From Blastococcus litoris (GTDB lineage Bacteria; Actinomycetota; Actinomycetes; Mycobacteriales; Geodermatophilaceae), in contig NZ_QCZF01000006.1 in the NCBI RefSeq assembly GCF_003075095.1, forward strand, positions 1 through 64,000: DNA of 64,000 nt, read 5' to 3'. The notes beneath the pieces are model-generated. The model saw nothing but the letters and a program-made list of their open reading frames with translations. It did no database searches and was not told the DNA's origin. Of the stretch, positions 17,655 through 25,953 are shown in pieces. Position 1 is the stretch's first letter; each line of letters begins with the position of its first letter. The position numbers and the translations under genes were made by a program.

Positions 17655-18545
17655 TCACTCGGTCGTCTTGAACACCCGGGCCGCCAGCGTGATGAGGCCG
17701 AGGGTGATGGCGGCGACGGTGAGGAGCTGGACGCCGACCGGCACCTCCCACCCGAACCAGGTGAGCACCGGCACCAGCCGCTCCTGCTCCGCCGCGGTCA
17801 GGGACAGGTGCTCCAGCGAGAAGTGGCGCATCGGCTGGACCACGTAGGTGAGCGGGTTCAGCCGGGTGAGCACGGCCAGCCAGTCGGGCAGGCCCCCGAT
17901 GGGGAAGAGGGACCCCGACAGGAACATCATCGGCATGATCAGCAGCTGGCTGATCGGCATGGCCGCCTGGATGGTCTTGATCCGGGTCGACAGCAGGACG
18001 CCGAGCGCGGTCAGCAGCAGGGCACCGAGGAACAGGCAGCCGATCAGCTCGGCGATCAGCACCGGCGAGTACGGGATGCCGACCGTGCCGAGGAGCGCCA
18101 GCAGCACCAGGCTCTGCAGGGTCGCCACGATCGCGCCGCCGAGGCACTTGCCCCAGATGATCGAGGCACGGGAGATCGGCGCCACCATCATCTCCCGCAG
18201 GAACCCGAACTCCCGGTCCCAGACCAGCGAGATCCCCGCGAACGCGGCGGTGAACAGCACCGACGTCGCCAGGACGCCGGGGTAGAGGAACGTGCGGAAG
18301 TCGGTGGCACCGCCGGTGTCGACGATGCTGCCCAGGCCCGTCCCCATCACGAAGATGAAGAGCACCGGCTGGAGCAGCATCGTCACCATGCGGGCCTTGT
18401 CCTGCTTGAGGCGCAGCAGCTCGCGGCGGGTGACCACCCAGGTGGCCCGCAGCTGGTGGGTCATGTCGCTGCGGACCTCGGGCAGCAGGTCGACCGGCCC
18501 GCGCTCGGCCGGACGTGCGGTGGTGTCGCGGGACGTCATGGTCAT
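17655..18545 (-). CDS. ABC exporter permease (DrrB-like, ABC-2 type)
   Basis: 296 aa with six hydrophobic helices. The ABC-2 signature region is intact: WDREFGFLREMMVAPISRASIIWGKCLGGA. The first part (LRATWVVTRRELLRLKQDKARM) is typical of daunorubicin-resistance-type permeases. It pairs with the ATPase gene upstream, with which it overlaps by 4 nt (ATGA). Likely exports a drug or lipid-like compound, under control of the divergent TetR protein. Confidence 0.9.
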   Translation of the reverse strand: MTMTSRDTTARPAERGPVDLLPEVRSDMTHQLRATWVVTRRELLRLKQDKARMVTMLLQPVLFIFVMGTGLGSIVDTGGATDFRTFLYPGVLATSVLFTAAFAGISLVWDREFGFLREMMVAPISRASIIWGKCLGGAIVATLQSLVLLALLGTVGIPYSPVLIAELIGCLFLGALLLTALGVLLSTRIKTIQAAMPISQLLIMPMMFLSGSLFPIGGLPDWLAVLTRLNPLTYVVQPMRHFSLEHLSLTAAEQERLVPVLTWFGWEVPVGVQLLTVAAITLGLITLAARVFKTTE

Positions 18546-19534
18546 CGCCTCCCGGCGAAGGGGAACCCGGAGCCCTGCGGCCCCTCGGAGTCACGGATGG
18601 TGCGACCGGTGTAGGTCATGAAGACGTCGTCCAGGCTCGGGCGGGTGACGGTCACCGACCGGATGTGCACGCCGAGCTCGGTGAACAACCGGGGGACGAC
18701 CTCCGCGCCCTCGGGAACGGCGATCGTCACCTGCCCCTCGTGCACGCCGGGCTCGACGCCGAGCCGCTCGCGGATCCGGGCGATGGCCAGCTCGTCGTCG
18801 TCGGTGCGCAGGGCGATCCGGTCGGTGCCGATGCTCGACTTCAGCGCCTCGGGGGTGTCCTCGACGACGATCTCGCCGTGATCCATGATCGCGATCCGGT
18901 CGCAGTGCTCGGCCTCGTCCATGTAGTGCGTGGTCACGAAGACGGTGATCTCGGTGCGCTGCCGGAGGTCGTGCAGGTAGTCCCAGATCGCGGCCCTCGT
19001 CTGCGGGTCCAGCCCGATCGTGGGCTCGTCGAGGAAGAGCACCTGCGGCGCGTGGACCAGGCCGCGGGCGATCTCGAGCCGGCGCTTCATCCCGCCGGAG
19101 AACTTCATCACGGTGTCGGACCTGCGGTCGGCCAGCGCGACCATCTCCAGGACCTCGTCGATCCGGCGCTCCGCGTCGGGCCGGCTCAGCCCGTAGAGGT
19201 CGGCGTGGAACCTCAGGTTCTGCTCGGCGGTCAGCTGCAGGTCCAGGGTCTGCTGCTGGAAGACGAGCCCGATCCGGCGGCGCACCTGGTCGCGCTCGCG
19301 CACGACGTCGAACCCGGCGACCCGGGCGGCCCCGGACGTCGGGTTCCGGATGGTGCACAGCATCTCGATGGTGGTGGACTTCCCGGCGCCGTTGGGCCCG
19401 AGGAAGCCGTAGGTCTGCCCGGCCTCGACGCGCAGGTCGATGCCCCGGACCGCGTCGACCTGGCGGTCCTTCGACGTGTAGGTCTTCGTCAGCCCGACGA
19501 CCTCGATCGCGGGCTCTCTAACGGCGTTAGACAC
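18542..19534 (-). CDS. ABC exporter ATPase (DrrA-like)
   Basis: 330 aa. Walker A GPNGAGKST, signature FSGGMKRRLEIARGL, Walker B VLFLDEPTIGLD and the H-loop VFVTTHYMDEAEHCD are all present. The C-terminal 90 residues are the extra domain found in DrrA-type ATPases. The GTG start at 19534 overlaps a TCTAAC-N3-GTTAGA palindrome, and its mRNA is probably leaderless. It forms a two-gene operon with the permease. Confidence 0.93.
   Translation of the reverse strand: MSNAVREPAIEVVGLTKTYTSKDRQVDAVRGIDLRVEAGQTYGFLGPNGAGKSTTIEMLCTIRNPTSGAARVAGFDVVRERDQVRRRIGLVFQQQTLDLQLTAEQNLRFHADLYGLSRPDAERRIDEVLEMVALADRRSDTVMKFSGGMKRRLEIARGLVHAPQVLFLDEPTIGLDPQTRAAIWDYLHDLRQRTEITVFVTTHYMDEAEHCDRIAIMDHGEIVVEDTPEALKSSIGTDRIALRTDDDELAIARIRERLGVEPGVHEGQVTIAVPEGAEVVPRLFTELGVHIRSVTVTRPSLDDVFMTYTGRTIRDSEGPQGSGFPFAGRR
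19517..19531. promoter_or_regulatory. TetR operator over the ABC ATPase start
   Basis: TCTAACGGCGTTAGA, perfect 6-bp arms, lies within the first codons of the ATPase gene. It matches the copy at 19550-19564, 33 bp away centre to centre. Confidence 0.78.
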
Positions 19535-19541
19535 GGGCGAC

Positions 19542-19571
19542 AGCGTCCCCCTAACACCGTTAGAGTGTCAA
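19542..19571 (-). promoter_or_regulatory. Promoter of the ABC exporter with TetR operator in the spacer
   Basis: Minus strand: -35 TTGACA (19571-19566), 18-nt spacer, -10 GACGCT (19547-19542), then 7 nt to the GTG start. The operator copy CCTAACACCGTTAGA (19550-19564) sits inside the spacer. On the plus strand TAGAGT (19561-19566) lies 6 nt before the TetR start, so one site could control both directions. Confidence 0.7.
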
Positions 19572-19572
19572 G

Positions 19573-20247
19573 GTGATTCCAGAGCCGGTCGTCGAACGCG
19601 CGCCCCTCACGCGTGCCGCCATCGTCGACGCCGCGCTCGCCCTGCTGGCCGAGGGCGGCCTGGAGGCGGTGTCCTTCCGGCGGATCGCCAAGGCGCTGGG
19701 CGTCGCGGGTCCCACGCTCTACTGGCACGTCGAGAACAAGCGCCAGCTCATGGACCTCATGGCGGAGGAGCTCGTGCGCCGCACCGGGCGGAGCTACGCG
19801 GGCCCCGAACCCGGGCAGCCGTGGTGGGAGTGGCTCCGCGACGACGCCCGCCGCATGTTCGGCGCCCTGACCGCCACCCGTGACGCCCCCCGGGTACTGG
19901 CCGGCAACCGCCCGAGCCCGGAGAGCTTCGAGGGGATCGAGCGGGTCCTCGCCGCGCTCGTCGCCGCCGGGCTCACGCCGGGCCAGGCGCAGAAGACGCT
20001 GTTCGCGATCGGCGCGTACGTCATCGGCAGCGCCACCGAGTGGCAGGCCGAGGCCGAGCGGGAGAGCGCCCAGCCCCTGCCCGATCCGGCCGACGAGCAG
20101 CTCAACGCCCTGCGGGCGCGCGCGCTGTCCCACCAGCCCGTCCTGCTGGCCGCGATCTCCGAGCTGCTCGAGCAGCCCCACGCCGCGGCCTTCGAGTTCG
20201 GCCTCGACCTGTTGATCGACGGTCTGCGCGCGCGATTCGCCTCGTGA
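19573..20247 (+). CDS. TetR-family repressor next to the ABC exporter
   Basis: 224 aa. HTH region EGGLEAVSFRRIAKALGVAGPTLYWHVENKRQLMDLMAEEL followed by a TetR_C-type ligand domain. The GTG start has no Shine-Dalgarno but lies 6 nt after TAGAGT, consistent with a leaderless transcript. It is divergent from the DrrAB-type exporter with two TCTAAC-N3-GTTAGA-like palindromes between them, which strongly suggests it represses the exporter and itself. Confidence 0.88.
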   Translation: MIPEPVVERAPLTRAAIVDAALALLAEGGLEAVSFRRIAKALGVAGPTLYWHVENKRQLMDLMAEELVRRTGRSYAGPEPGQPWWEWLRDDARRMFGALTATRDAPRVLAGNRPSPESFEGIERVLAALVAAGLTPGQAQKTLFAIGAYVIGSATEWQAEAERESAQPLPDPADEQLNALRARALSHQPVLLAAISELLEQPHAAAFEFGLDLLIDGLRARFAS

Positions 20248-20288
20248 CCGCGGGTGTCGCCCGACCGGTCGTGGGCAATGGACCTCCC

Positions 20289-20768
20289 ATGAGCGACGAC
20301 CAGACGCGCAAGGTGGCCGAACTGCTGAAGGGTGAGCGCTTCGGCTTCCTCACCACGATCACGATGGAGGGCAAGCTCACCAGCCGGCCCATGACGCTCC
20401 AGGAGGTGGAGTTCGACGGCGACCTGTGGTTCTTCGCCGAGCGCGACTCCAACCCGGTGCAGCACATCACCGCCTCCCCGGAGGTGAACGTGGGCGTCGG
20501 CTCGGGCGGCACCTGGGTCTCGCTGACCGGCGACGCCGTCGTCGTGGAGGACGCGGCGAAGAAGCGGGAGCTGTGGAACTCCGCCGTCGAGGCGTGGTTC
20601 CCCCAGGGCCCCGACGACGGCAGCGTCGTCCTGATCAAGGTGCAGGCCGACTCCGCGGAGTACTGGGACAGCCCGGGCGGCCGGCTGGCCACCGCCTTCA
20701 GCTTCGTGAAGGCCAAGGTCACCGGTGAGCGGATCGAGGGCGGCGAGAACGAGAAGGTCGACCTCTAG
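20289..20768 (+). CDS. Pyridoxamine 5'-phosphate oxidase-fold stress protein
   Basis: 159 aa. Matches the general stress protein 26 type of the flavin/F420-binding split-barrel group: RFGFLTTITMEGKLTSRPMTLQE, DLWFFAERDSNPVQHI, PEVNVGVGSGGTWVSLTGDAVVVED. It likely binds FMN or a related cofactor in the cytosol; the reaction is unknown. Its stop overlaps the stop of the convergent GGDEF-EAL gene by 4 bp, so no terminator fits between them. Confidence 0.87.
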   Translation: MSDDQTRKVAELLKGERFGFLTTITMEGKLTSRPMTLQEVEFDGDLWFFAERDSNPVQHITASPEVNVGVGSGGTWVSLTGDAVVVEDAAKKRELWNSAVEAWFPQGPDDGSVVLIKVQADSAEYWDSPGGRLATAFSFVKAKVTGERIEGGENEKVDL

Positions 20769-22651
20769 GCCGTCGGGGTGCCCCGCAGCCGCTCGACGGC
20801 GGGGGCGCCCGGCTGCGCCGGGATGCGGACGGGGTCCGCGCCCAGGTGGGCACCGGCGCGTGCGGCCGGCTCCGGCCTGGCGAACAGGTAGCCCTGCGCC
20901 GAGCCGCAGTCCAGGTCGGCCAGCGCGCGCCGCTGCCCCTCGGTCTCCACGCCCTCGGCGACGACGTCGAGGCCCAGGGTGCGGGCCAGCTCGACGATCG
21001 AGGTGATCAGGGTGACCGCCGACCGGCCGCGCGGCAGGTCCATGACGAAGCTGCGGTCGATCTTGATGATGTCCGCGGGCAGGTGCCGCAGGTAGGACAG
21101 ACCGGAGAAGCCCGTCCCGAAGTCGTCGATGGCGATGCGGATGCCCAGGGCGCGCAGCGACTCCAGCTGGGCCACCACGGTGTCGACGTCCCGGACCAGG
21201 ACGCCCTCGGTGACCTCGAGCGTGAGCTGCTCCGCGGGGAAGCCGGTGTCCTCGAGTGCCGCGACCACGTCGGCCGTCACGTCGCCGTCCTGGAACTGGC
21301 GGGGCGAGAGGTTCACCGCCATGCGCAGCGGCGCACCGGTCCCGGCGATCCAGGCGGCGCCCTGGCGGAGGGCCTCGTGCAGCACCCAGCGGCCGATGCC
21401 GGTGATCGCGCCGGTCTCCTCGGCGAGGGGGATGAACTCGAACGGCGGGATGAGCCCGCGCTCGGGGTGGTTCCAGCGGACGAGGGCCTCGAACCCGGTG
21501 GTGCGACCGTCGGCCAGGCGGACCGTGGGCTGGTAGTGGACCTCCAGCTGACCGGCGTCGGCGGCGACCGCGAGGTCCTGGGCCAGGCCCGCACGGCGGC
21601 GGGCGGCCTCGGCCATGCCGTCGGCGTACACGACCAGCCGGTTCTTGCCCTGCGCCTTGGCCAGGTACATGGCGAGGTCGGCGTTGCGCAGCAGCGCGTC
21701 GGCGGTCCGGTCGGTCGAGTCCGCGGAGGCGGCGACGCCCACGCTGGCGTGGACGGTGACGGTGCCCCCGGCGAGCGGCACGGGGACCGACAGCGCGACG
21801 AGCGCACGCTCGCCGACGGACCGGGCGACGTCCGGACCGCCGCTGACGACCACGGCGAACTCGTCGCCACCGATGCGGGCGACCACGTCGCCCGGCCGGA
21901 CGCAGCCCCGCAGCCGCTCGGCGAGGACGAGCAGCAGCTCGTCGCCGGCGGCATGGCCGCGGCTGTCGTTGACGTCCTTGAAGTCGTCGAGGTCGATGAA
22001 CAGGAGGCTGACGGCGCCGCCCCGGTCGAGCAGCCGGTGGGTGATCTCCTCGAGCAGCGTGCGGTTGGCCAGGCCGGTGAGCGGGTCGCTGAGGACCTGG
22101 TCCTCGTTGAGCCGCCAGGAGGCCAGGTGCGCGATGCTCGCGGCCAGGACGAAGGTCGCGTGGATGCCGGCCCAGGCCCAGGGGTTGTGCTGCGCGTCGT
22201 GGCTGAAGACCGCGTGCGGGTAGAGCGTGCCGAACACGCCGTGGTGGACCACGACGACCACCAGCGCGATGCCGTACGGGACCCAGTCCTGGTACAGCGA
22301 GACGACGCCGATCATCACGAAGAAGACGAAGTGCGACTCGGTGACGCCGCTCCACAGGTGGACCAGCGCGACGGAGGCCGCCATGAGGCTGGCGGTGGTC
22401 GCAGCGGCCCGCAGCTTGCGTCCGAGCCGCGGCAGGACGGCCGGCAGGACCGGGCCGGCGACGGCGGCGAGCACCGCGACCGCGGCCGGCTGACCGGCGC
22501 CCCGGAACCAGGCGAAGAGGACCAGCAGCCCGGCCGACACCAGGCACAGGCGCACGATCGCCCGGTGGCGCCGTTCCCAGACGGCCTCGGGCAGCAGGCG
22601 ACCCTCGGGCAGCAAGCGGGCAGCGCGGTCCCGCAGACGGAGGAGGATCAC
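20765..22651 (-). CDS. Membrane GGDEF-EAL cyclic-di-GMP protein
   Basis: 628 aa. About six N-terminal membrane helices (residues 30-190) precede a GGDEF domain (DPLTGLANR, RIGGDEF) and an EAL domain. The inhibitory I-site RPGD sits five residues before GGDEF, as in product-inhibited diguanylate cyclases. The EAL domain keeps its catalytic set: FEALVRW, NLSPRQF, LEVTEG, IDDFGTGFSGLSYL, IKIDRSF and EGVET. Both synthesis and breakdown of c-di-GMP are therefore possible. The membrane part is not a recognised sensor type. Confidence 0.9.
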   Translation of the reverse strand: MILLRLRDRAARLLPEGRLLPEAVWERRHRAIVRLCLVSAGLLVLFAWFRGAGQPAAVAVLAAVAGPVLPAVLPRLGRKLRAAATTASLMAASVALVHLWSGVTESHFVFFVMIGVVSLYQDWVPYGIALVVVVVHHGVFGTLYPHAVFSHDAQHNPWAWAGIHATFVLAASIAHLASWRLNEDQVLSDPLTGLANRTLLEEITHRLLDRGGAVSLLFIDLDDFKDVNDSRGHAAGDELLLVLAERLRGCVRPGDVVARIGGDEFAVVVSGGPDVARSVGERALVALSVPVPLAGGTVTVHASVGVAASADSTDRTADALLRNADLAMYLAKAQGKNRLVVYADGMAEAARRRAGLAQDLAVAADAGQLEVHYQPTVRLADGRTTGFEALVRWNHPERGLIPPFEFIPLAEETGAITGIGRWVLHEALRQGAAWIAGTGAPLRMAVNLSPRQFQDGDVTADVVAALEDTGFPAEQLTLEVTEGVLVRDVDTVVAQLESLRALGIRIAIDDFGTGFSGLSYLRHLPADIIKIDRSFVMDLPRGRSAVTLITSIVELARTLGLDVVAEGVETEGQRRALADLDCGSAQGYLFARPEPAARAGAHLGADPVRIPAQPGAPAVERLRGTPTA

Positions 22652-22720
22652 CTCCCCGGCATCGGCCGTTGCTCCCCCCGACTGGAGTGGTCCTCCTGGG
22701 CGTGCCCCTTCCGGGTGGGG

Positions 22721-23935
22721 TCAGCGCAGGTCGAGCCCGGCCAGCGGCGACTCGTCGCAGATCTTGCTCGGGATCGAGGGGAGGCCCAGCAGCGTCGGCT
22801 GCCCCCGGACCGGCCCGGTGTGCGAGTGGTCGACGTGGCTGCGCGGGGTGGCCAGCCCGGCGTCGCGGGCGGCCAGCGCCGTCTCCCCGTAGCCCTGGAC
22901 GCACTCGGGGTCCGGTCCGTCGAGCGGCAGACCGGTGAAGAACTTGGCCGCCATGCAGCCGCCGCGGCAGGCGTCGAAGTGCGCGCACTTCGTGCAGGCG
23001 CCACCGGTCTGCGGGTTGCGCAGGTCGGCGAACAGCTCCGAGGACTGCCACACGCGCTGGAAGCCGCCCTCGTCGCGCACGTTGCCGGCCAGGAAGTTCT
23101 CGTGGATGGCGAACGGGCAGGCGTAGACGTCGCCGACCGGGTCGATCAGGCAGACCACCCGCCCGGCCCCGCACAGGTTCAGCCCGGGCAGGGACTCCCC
23201 CAGCGCCGACAGGTGGAAGAACGAGTCGCCGGTGAGCACCTTCTCGCCGTTGGCGAGCAGCCAGGCGTAGAGCTCGCGCTGCTGCTGCTGGGTCGGGTGG
23301 AGCCGGTCCCAGACGTCGGCGCCGCGGCCCGACGGCCGGAAGCGGGTGATCCGCAGCTGGGCGCCGTAGCGGTCGGTGAGGGCCGTGAACTGGTCGAGCT
23401 GGCCGGCGTTCTCGCGGGTGACGACCACGGACACCTTGACGTCCTTCATCCCGGCCTCGGCCAGGTTCTCCAGCGCCCGGGTCGCGGTGGCGAAGGAGCC
23501 CGTGCCGCGGACGGCGTCGTTCACCTCCGCCGTGGCGCCGTCCAGGGAGATCTGGACGTCGACGTAGTCGGTGCGGGCGAGCTGCTCGGCGCGAGCCCGG
23601 TCCAGCTTGATGCCGTTGGTGGAGAACTTGACGCCGACGTCGTGGCCGATGGCGTAGTCGAGGAGGTGCCAGAAGTCCGGCCGGACGGTCGGCTCACCAC
23701 CGCCGACGTTGACGTAGAAGACCTGCATCCGTTGCAGCTCGTCGATGACCGCCTCGGCCTCCGCGGTGGACAGCTCGCGCGGGTCCCGCCGTCCGGAGGA
23801 GGACAGGCAGTGCACGCACGCCAGGTTGCAGGCGTAGGTGAGCTCCCACGTGAGGCAGATGGGGGCGTCGAGCCCGTACTCGAACTGGTCGACCAGGCGG
23901 CCGCCCGTCGGGCGCGAGGGGAGGACTGCGGTCAC
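22721..23935 (-). CDS. mftC: Mycofactocin radical SAM maturase MftC
   Basis: 404 aa. Radical SAM cluster motif CNLACVHC (Cx3Cx2C) at about residue 36, GGGEPTVRPDF SAM-binding region, and a SPASM domain with auxiliary Fe-S cysteines (CGAGRVVC, DVYACPF, CTKCAHFDACRGGC). MftC oxidatively decarboxylates the C-terminal Tyr of MftA and then forms the Val-Tyr cross-link. The GTG start overlaps the mftB stop (GTGA), so A, B and C are one operon. The length fits the family. Confidence 0.95.
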   Translation of the reverse strand: MTAVLPSRPTGGRLVDQFEYGLDAPICLTWELTYACNLACVHCLSSSGRRDPRELSTAEAEAVIDELQRMQVFYVNVGGGEPTVRPDFWHLLDYAIGHDVGVKFSTNGIKLDRARAEQLARTDYVDVQISLDGATAEVNDAVRGTGSFATATRALENLAEAGMKDVKVSVVVTRENAGQLDQFTALTDRYGAQLRITRFRPSGRGADVWDRLHPTQQQQRELYAWLLANGEKVLTGDSFFHLSALGESLPGLNLCGAGRVVCLIDPVGDVYACPFAIHENFLAGNVRDEGGFQRVWQSSELFADLRNPQTGGACTKCAHFDACRGGCMAAKFFTGLPLDGPDPECVQGYGETALAARDAGLATPRSHVDHSHTGPVRGQPTLLGLPSIPSKICDESPLAGLDLR

Positions 23936-24216
23936 GGCTGGCGCCTCTCGATCATCTGGGAGCGGGCGAGGTCGGCGAGCGCCTTCACGTACGCGCCGCG
24001 CTGCGCGTCGGTGACGCCGCAGGCGGCGAGGGCCGCAGCTGCGGTGGGGTGGCCGGCCAGCGCCTCGACGACGGCGACCAGCTGCTTCGACTTCAGGAAG
24101 GAGAGCTTCCGGTTGCCGAAGTGGTAGACCAGCGCACCGAACGGCTCGGGCCGCAGCGCGACCGACCGCGCCTTCTGCCAGGGCTGGTCGACGTCGAAGC
24201 CGACCGCGGTCGTCAC
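23932..24216 (-). CDS. mftB: Mycofactocin precursor-binding chaperone MftB
   Basis: 94 aa PqqD-like RiPP recognition protein that binds MftA and presents it to MftC. Family hallmarks are RSVALRPEPFGALVYHFGNRKLSFLKSKQLVAVVEAL. The start is taken as GTG at 24216, only 5 nt after the mftA stop, so translation probably continues from mftA. It overlaps mftC by 4 nt. Confidence 0.93.
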   Translation of the reverse strand: MTTAVGFDVDQPWQKARSVALRPEPFGALVYHFGNRKLSFLKSKQLVAVVEALAGHPTAAAALAACGVTDAQRGAYVKALADLARSQMIERRQP

Positions 24217-24221
24217 CGGGA

Positions 24222-24341
24222 TCAGTAGACGCCGCACATGCCGTCGATGGAGACCTCCTCGACGAGGGACTCCTCGACCAGCTCCTCCTGCTCGACCTCG
24301 GCGGCGGGAGCGGTCTCGACGGCGGTGTCGGTCTCGGGCAC
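24222..24341 (-). CDS. mftA: Mycofactocin precursor peptide MftA
   Basis: 39 aa. The C-terminus IDGMCGVY is the invariant mycofactocin core; the last two residues, Val-Tyr, become the redox cofactor. The leader is very acidic (EVEQEELVEESLVEEV), which MftB recognises. The GTG start has GGAG 7 nt upstream. The promoter and MftR-type operator lie at 24382-24410. Confidence 0.96.
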   Translation of the reverse strand: MPETDTAVETAPAAEVEQEELVEESLVEEVSIDGMCGVY

Positions 24342-24381
24342 GGGGCACTCCAGGTGATCGCGGTCACGGGTGGATGGGGCG

Positions 24382-24410
24382 AGGCTAGTGGCACCCGGTG
24401 CCACCGACAA
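24382..24410 (-). promoter_or_regulatory. mftA promoter, operator occupying the whole spacer
   Basis: Minus strand: -35 TTGTCG (24410-24405), spacer of 17 nt (24404-24388) and -10 TAGCCT (24387-24382). The leader to mftA is about 35 nt. The spacer is exactly the palindrome listed separately. Confidence 0.7.
24388..24404. promoter_or_regulatory. Candidate MftR operator at mftA-mftR
   Basis: GTGGCACCCGGTGCCAC, perfect arms around a 3-nt centre. The same TGGCAC-N3-GTGCCA motif recurs at 25954-25968 between the SDR and mftD. MftR is the TetR regulator of mycofactocin genes in mycobacteria; binding here is inferred. Confidence 0.8.
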
Positions 24411-24470
24411 CAGCGGGCGGGGCGTCCCGACCAGCATCCTCCCGGGCCCGCCGACCGGCATGATCGGCGC

Positions 24471-25055
24471 GTGACCTCGACGGAGCAGGGCGAGGCGGTC
24501 CGCGCCCGGGTGGAGCGGGCGGCGCTGGACCTGTTCACCCTGCGCGGCTTCGACGCCGTCACCGCCGACGAGGTCGCGGACGCCGCCGGGATCAGCCGGC
24601 GCACGTTCTTCCGCCACCACCCCACGAAGGCCGACGCGGTCTGGGGCGACTTCGCGCGGCACGTGGCCCGGCTCGACGAGCTCCTGCGCGGCGCCGACGA
24701 CTCCGCGCCGGTGCTGGCCACGATCTGCAGCGCCTACGTCGACGTCAACGACTACGGGCCGGAGGACCTGCCGGTGCTCCGGCAGCGGATGCGGCTGATC
24801 CTCACCGAGCCCGCGCTGCAGGCCCACTCGCAGCTGCGCTACGCCGAGATCGACCGGGTGGTGGCCGAGCACGTGGCCCGCCGCACCGGACGCTCCCCCA
24901 CCGACCTCCTGCCGCGGCTGGTCGGGGCCAGCACGCGTGCGGCGGCGATGACGGCCTTCGCCGTCTGGCTCACCGACGACCACGACCCGCTGCGGGGACA
25001 CCTGACCCGGGCCTTCGACGAGCTGACGGGCGGATTCCCCAGCCTGAGCGGCTGA
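24471..25055 (+). CDS. mftR: Mycofactocin system TetR regulator MftR
   Basis: 194 aa. HTH region TLRGFDAVTADEVADAAGISRRTFFRHHPTKADAVWGDF, with the RRTFFRHHPTKADAVWG block typical of MftR. It is divergent from mftABC. In mycobacteria MftR represses the mft genes and long-chain acyl-CoAs act as ligand. The GTG start lies 6 nt after a CATGAT hexamer and lacks a Shine-Dalgarno, so translation may be leaderless. Confidence 0.9.
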   Translation: MTSTEQGEAVRARVERAALDLFTLRGFDAVTADEVADAAGISRRTFFRHHPTKADAVWGDFARHVARLDELLRGADDSAPVLATICSAYVDVNDYGPEDLPVLRQRMRLILTEPALQAHSQLRYAEIDRVVAEHVARRTGRSPTDLLPRLVGASTRAAAMTAFAVWLTDDHDPLRGHLTRAFDELTGGFPSLSG

Positions 25056-25077
25056 GGGCCCACCCCCCGCGACGACG

Positions 25078-25896
25078 TCAGAAGTACTGGGCGCCGCCGT
25101 CGATCGACAGGTGCTCGGCGGTGATGAACGACGCCTCGTCCGAGACGAGGAACGCCACGGCGTCGGCGATCTGGTCGGCCTCGGCGTAGCCCGGGTCGAT
25201 GAACGGCGTACCCATGGCCGCGAGCTTCGGGTTGCTCGCGTTGGTGTGCTCGATCGCGGTGATCATGTCGCCGCTGCCCATCGGGGTGGCCACACCGCCG
25301 GGGTGCACCGAGTTCACGCGGATGCGGTGCGGGCCCAGCTCGGCGGCGAAGCCGCGGGTCATCCCGACGAGGGCGTGCTTGCTCGTCGTGTAGTGGATCA
25401 TGAACGGCTGCATCTTCTTGCCCGCGTAGGAGCTGGTCAGCACGATCGACCCGCCGTTGCCCGCGGCGACCATGTGCGGCGCGGCGGCCATGATCGTGTT
25501 CCAGACGCCGGTGACGTTGATGTCGATCGTGTCCTGGAAGACCTGCGGCGTCGTCTCGTCCCAGGTGGCCGGGATGCAGATGCCGGCGTTGGCGACGACG
25601 ACGTCGAGCCGGCCGAAGGCCTCGACGCCCCGGGCCACGAACTCCCTCAGGCCGTCGAGGTCGCGGACGTCGCCCTGCTGGGTCAGGACCTTGCGGCCCT
25701 GCGCCTCCACGAGGGCCGCCGTCTCCTGCAGCTCGTCCGGCGTCGCCGAGTCGTAGGGGACGCCGGGCAGCGGGCCGGCGAGGTCGAGGGCCAGGATGTC
25801 GGCGCCCTCCCGGGCCAACCGCACGGCGTGCGCCCGCCCCTGGCCCCGCGCCGCACCGGTGATGAATGCGACCTTGCCGTCAAGCCGTCCGCCCAC
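25078..25896 (-). CDS. Mycofactocin-coupled short-chain dehydrogenase
   Basis: 272 aa SDR. Cofactor motif TGAARGQGRAHAVRLA, catalytic Ser in TSSYAG and YTTSK as the YxxxK motif. The GARGQGRxHAVRLA segment and extra loops (PLPGVPYDSATPDELQET) match the group of SDRs that hold NAD(H) tightly and pass electrons to mycofactocin. It probably oxidises an alcohol; the substrate is not known. GTG start with GGAGG 7 nt upstream. Divergent from mftD across a copy of the candidate MftR operator. Confidence 0.88.
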   Translation of the reverse strand: MGGRLDGKVAFITGAARGQGRAHAVRLAREGADILALDLAGPLPGVPYDSATPDELQETAALVEAQGRKVLTQQGDVRDLDGLREFVARGVEAFGRLDVVVANAGICIPATWDETTPQVFQDTIDINVTGVWNTIMAAAPHMVAAGNGGSIVLTSSYAGKKMQPFMIHYTTSKHALVGMTRGFAAELGPHRIRVNSVHPGGVATPMGSGDMITAIEHTNASNPKLAAMGTPFIDPGYAEADQIADAVAFLVSDEASFITAEHLSIDGGAQYF

Positions 25897-25953
25897 GTCC
25901 GACTCCTCCGTCGATGCCCGATGTGGCGGCCGTCTCACCGCCTGGCGCTAGCA

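Noticed and set aside
19794..23174. 1126-codon open frame on the minus strand across the TetR, PPOX, GGDEF-EAL and mftC genes
   Set aside because: It crosses several real genes in other frames and shows only low-complexity Arg/Pro/Ala sequence. It is a GC artefact.
20846..24127. 1093-codon open frame on the plus strand
   Set aside because: Antisense shadow of the GGDEF-EAL gene, mftC and mftB, with no recognisable domain.
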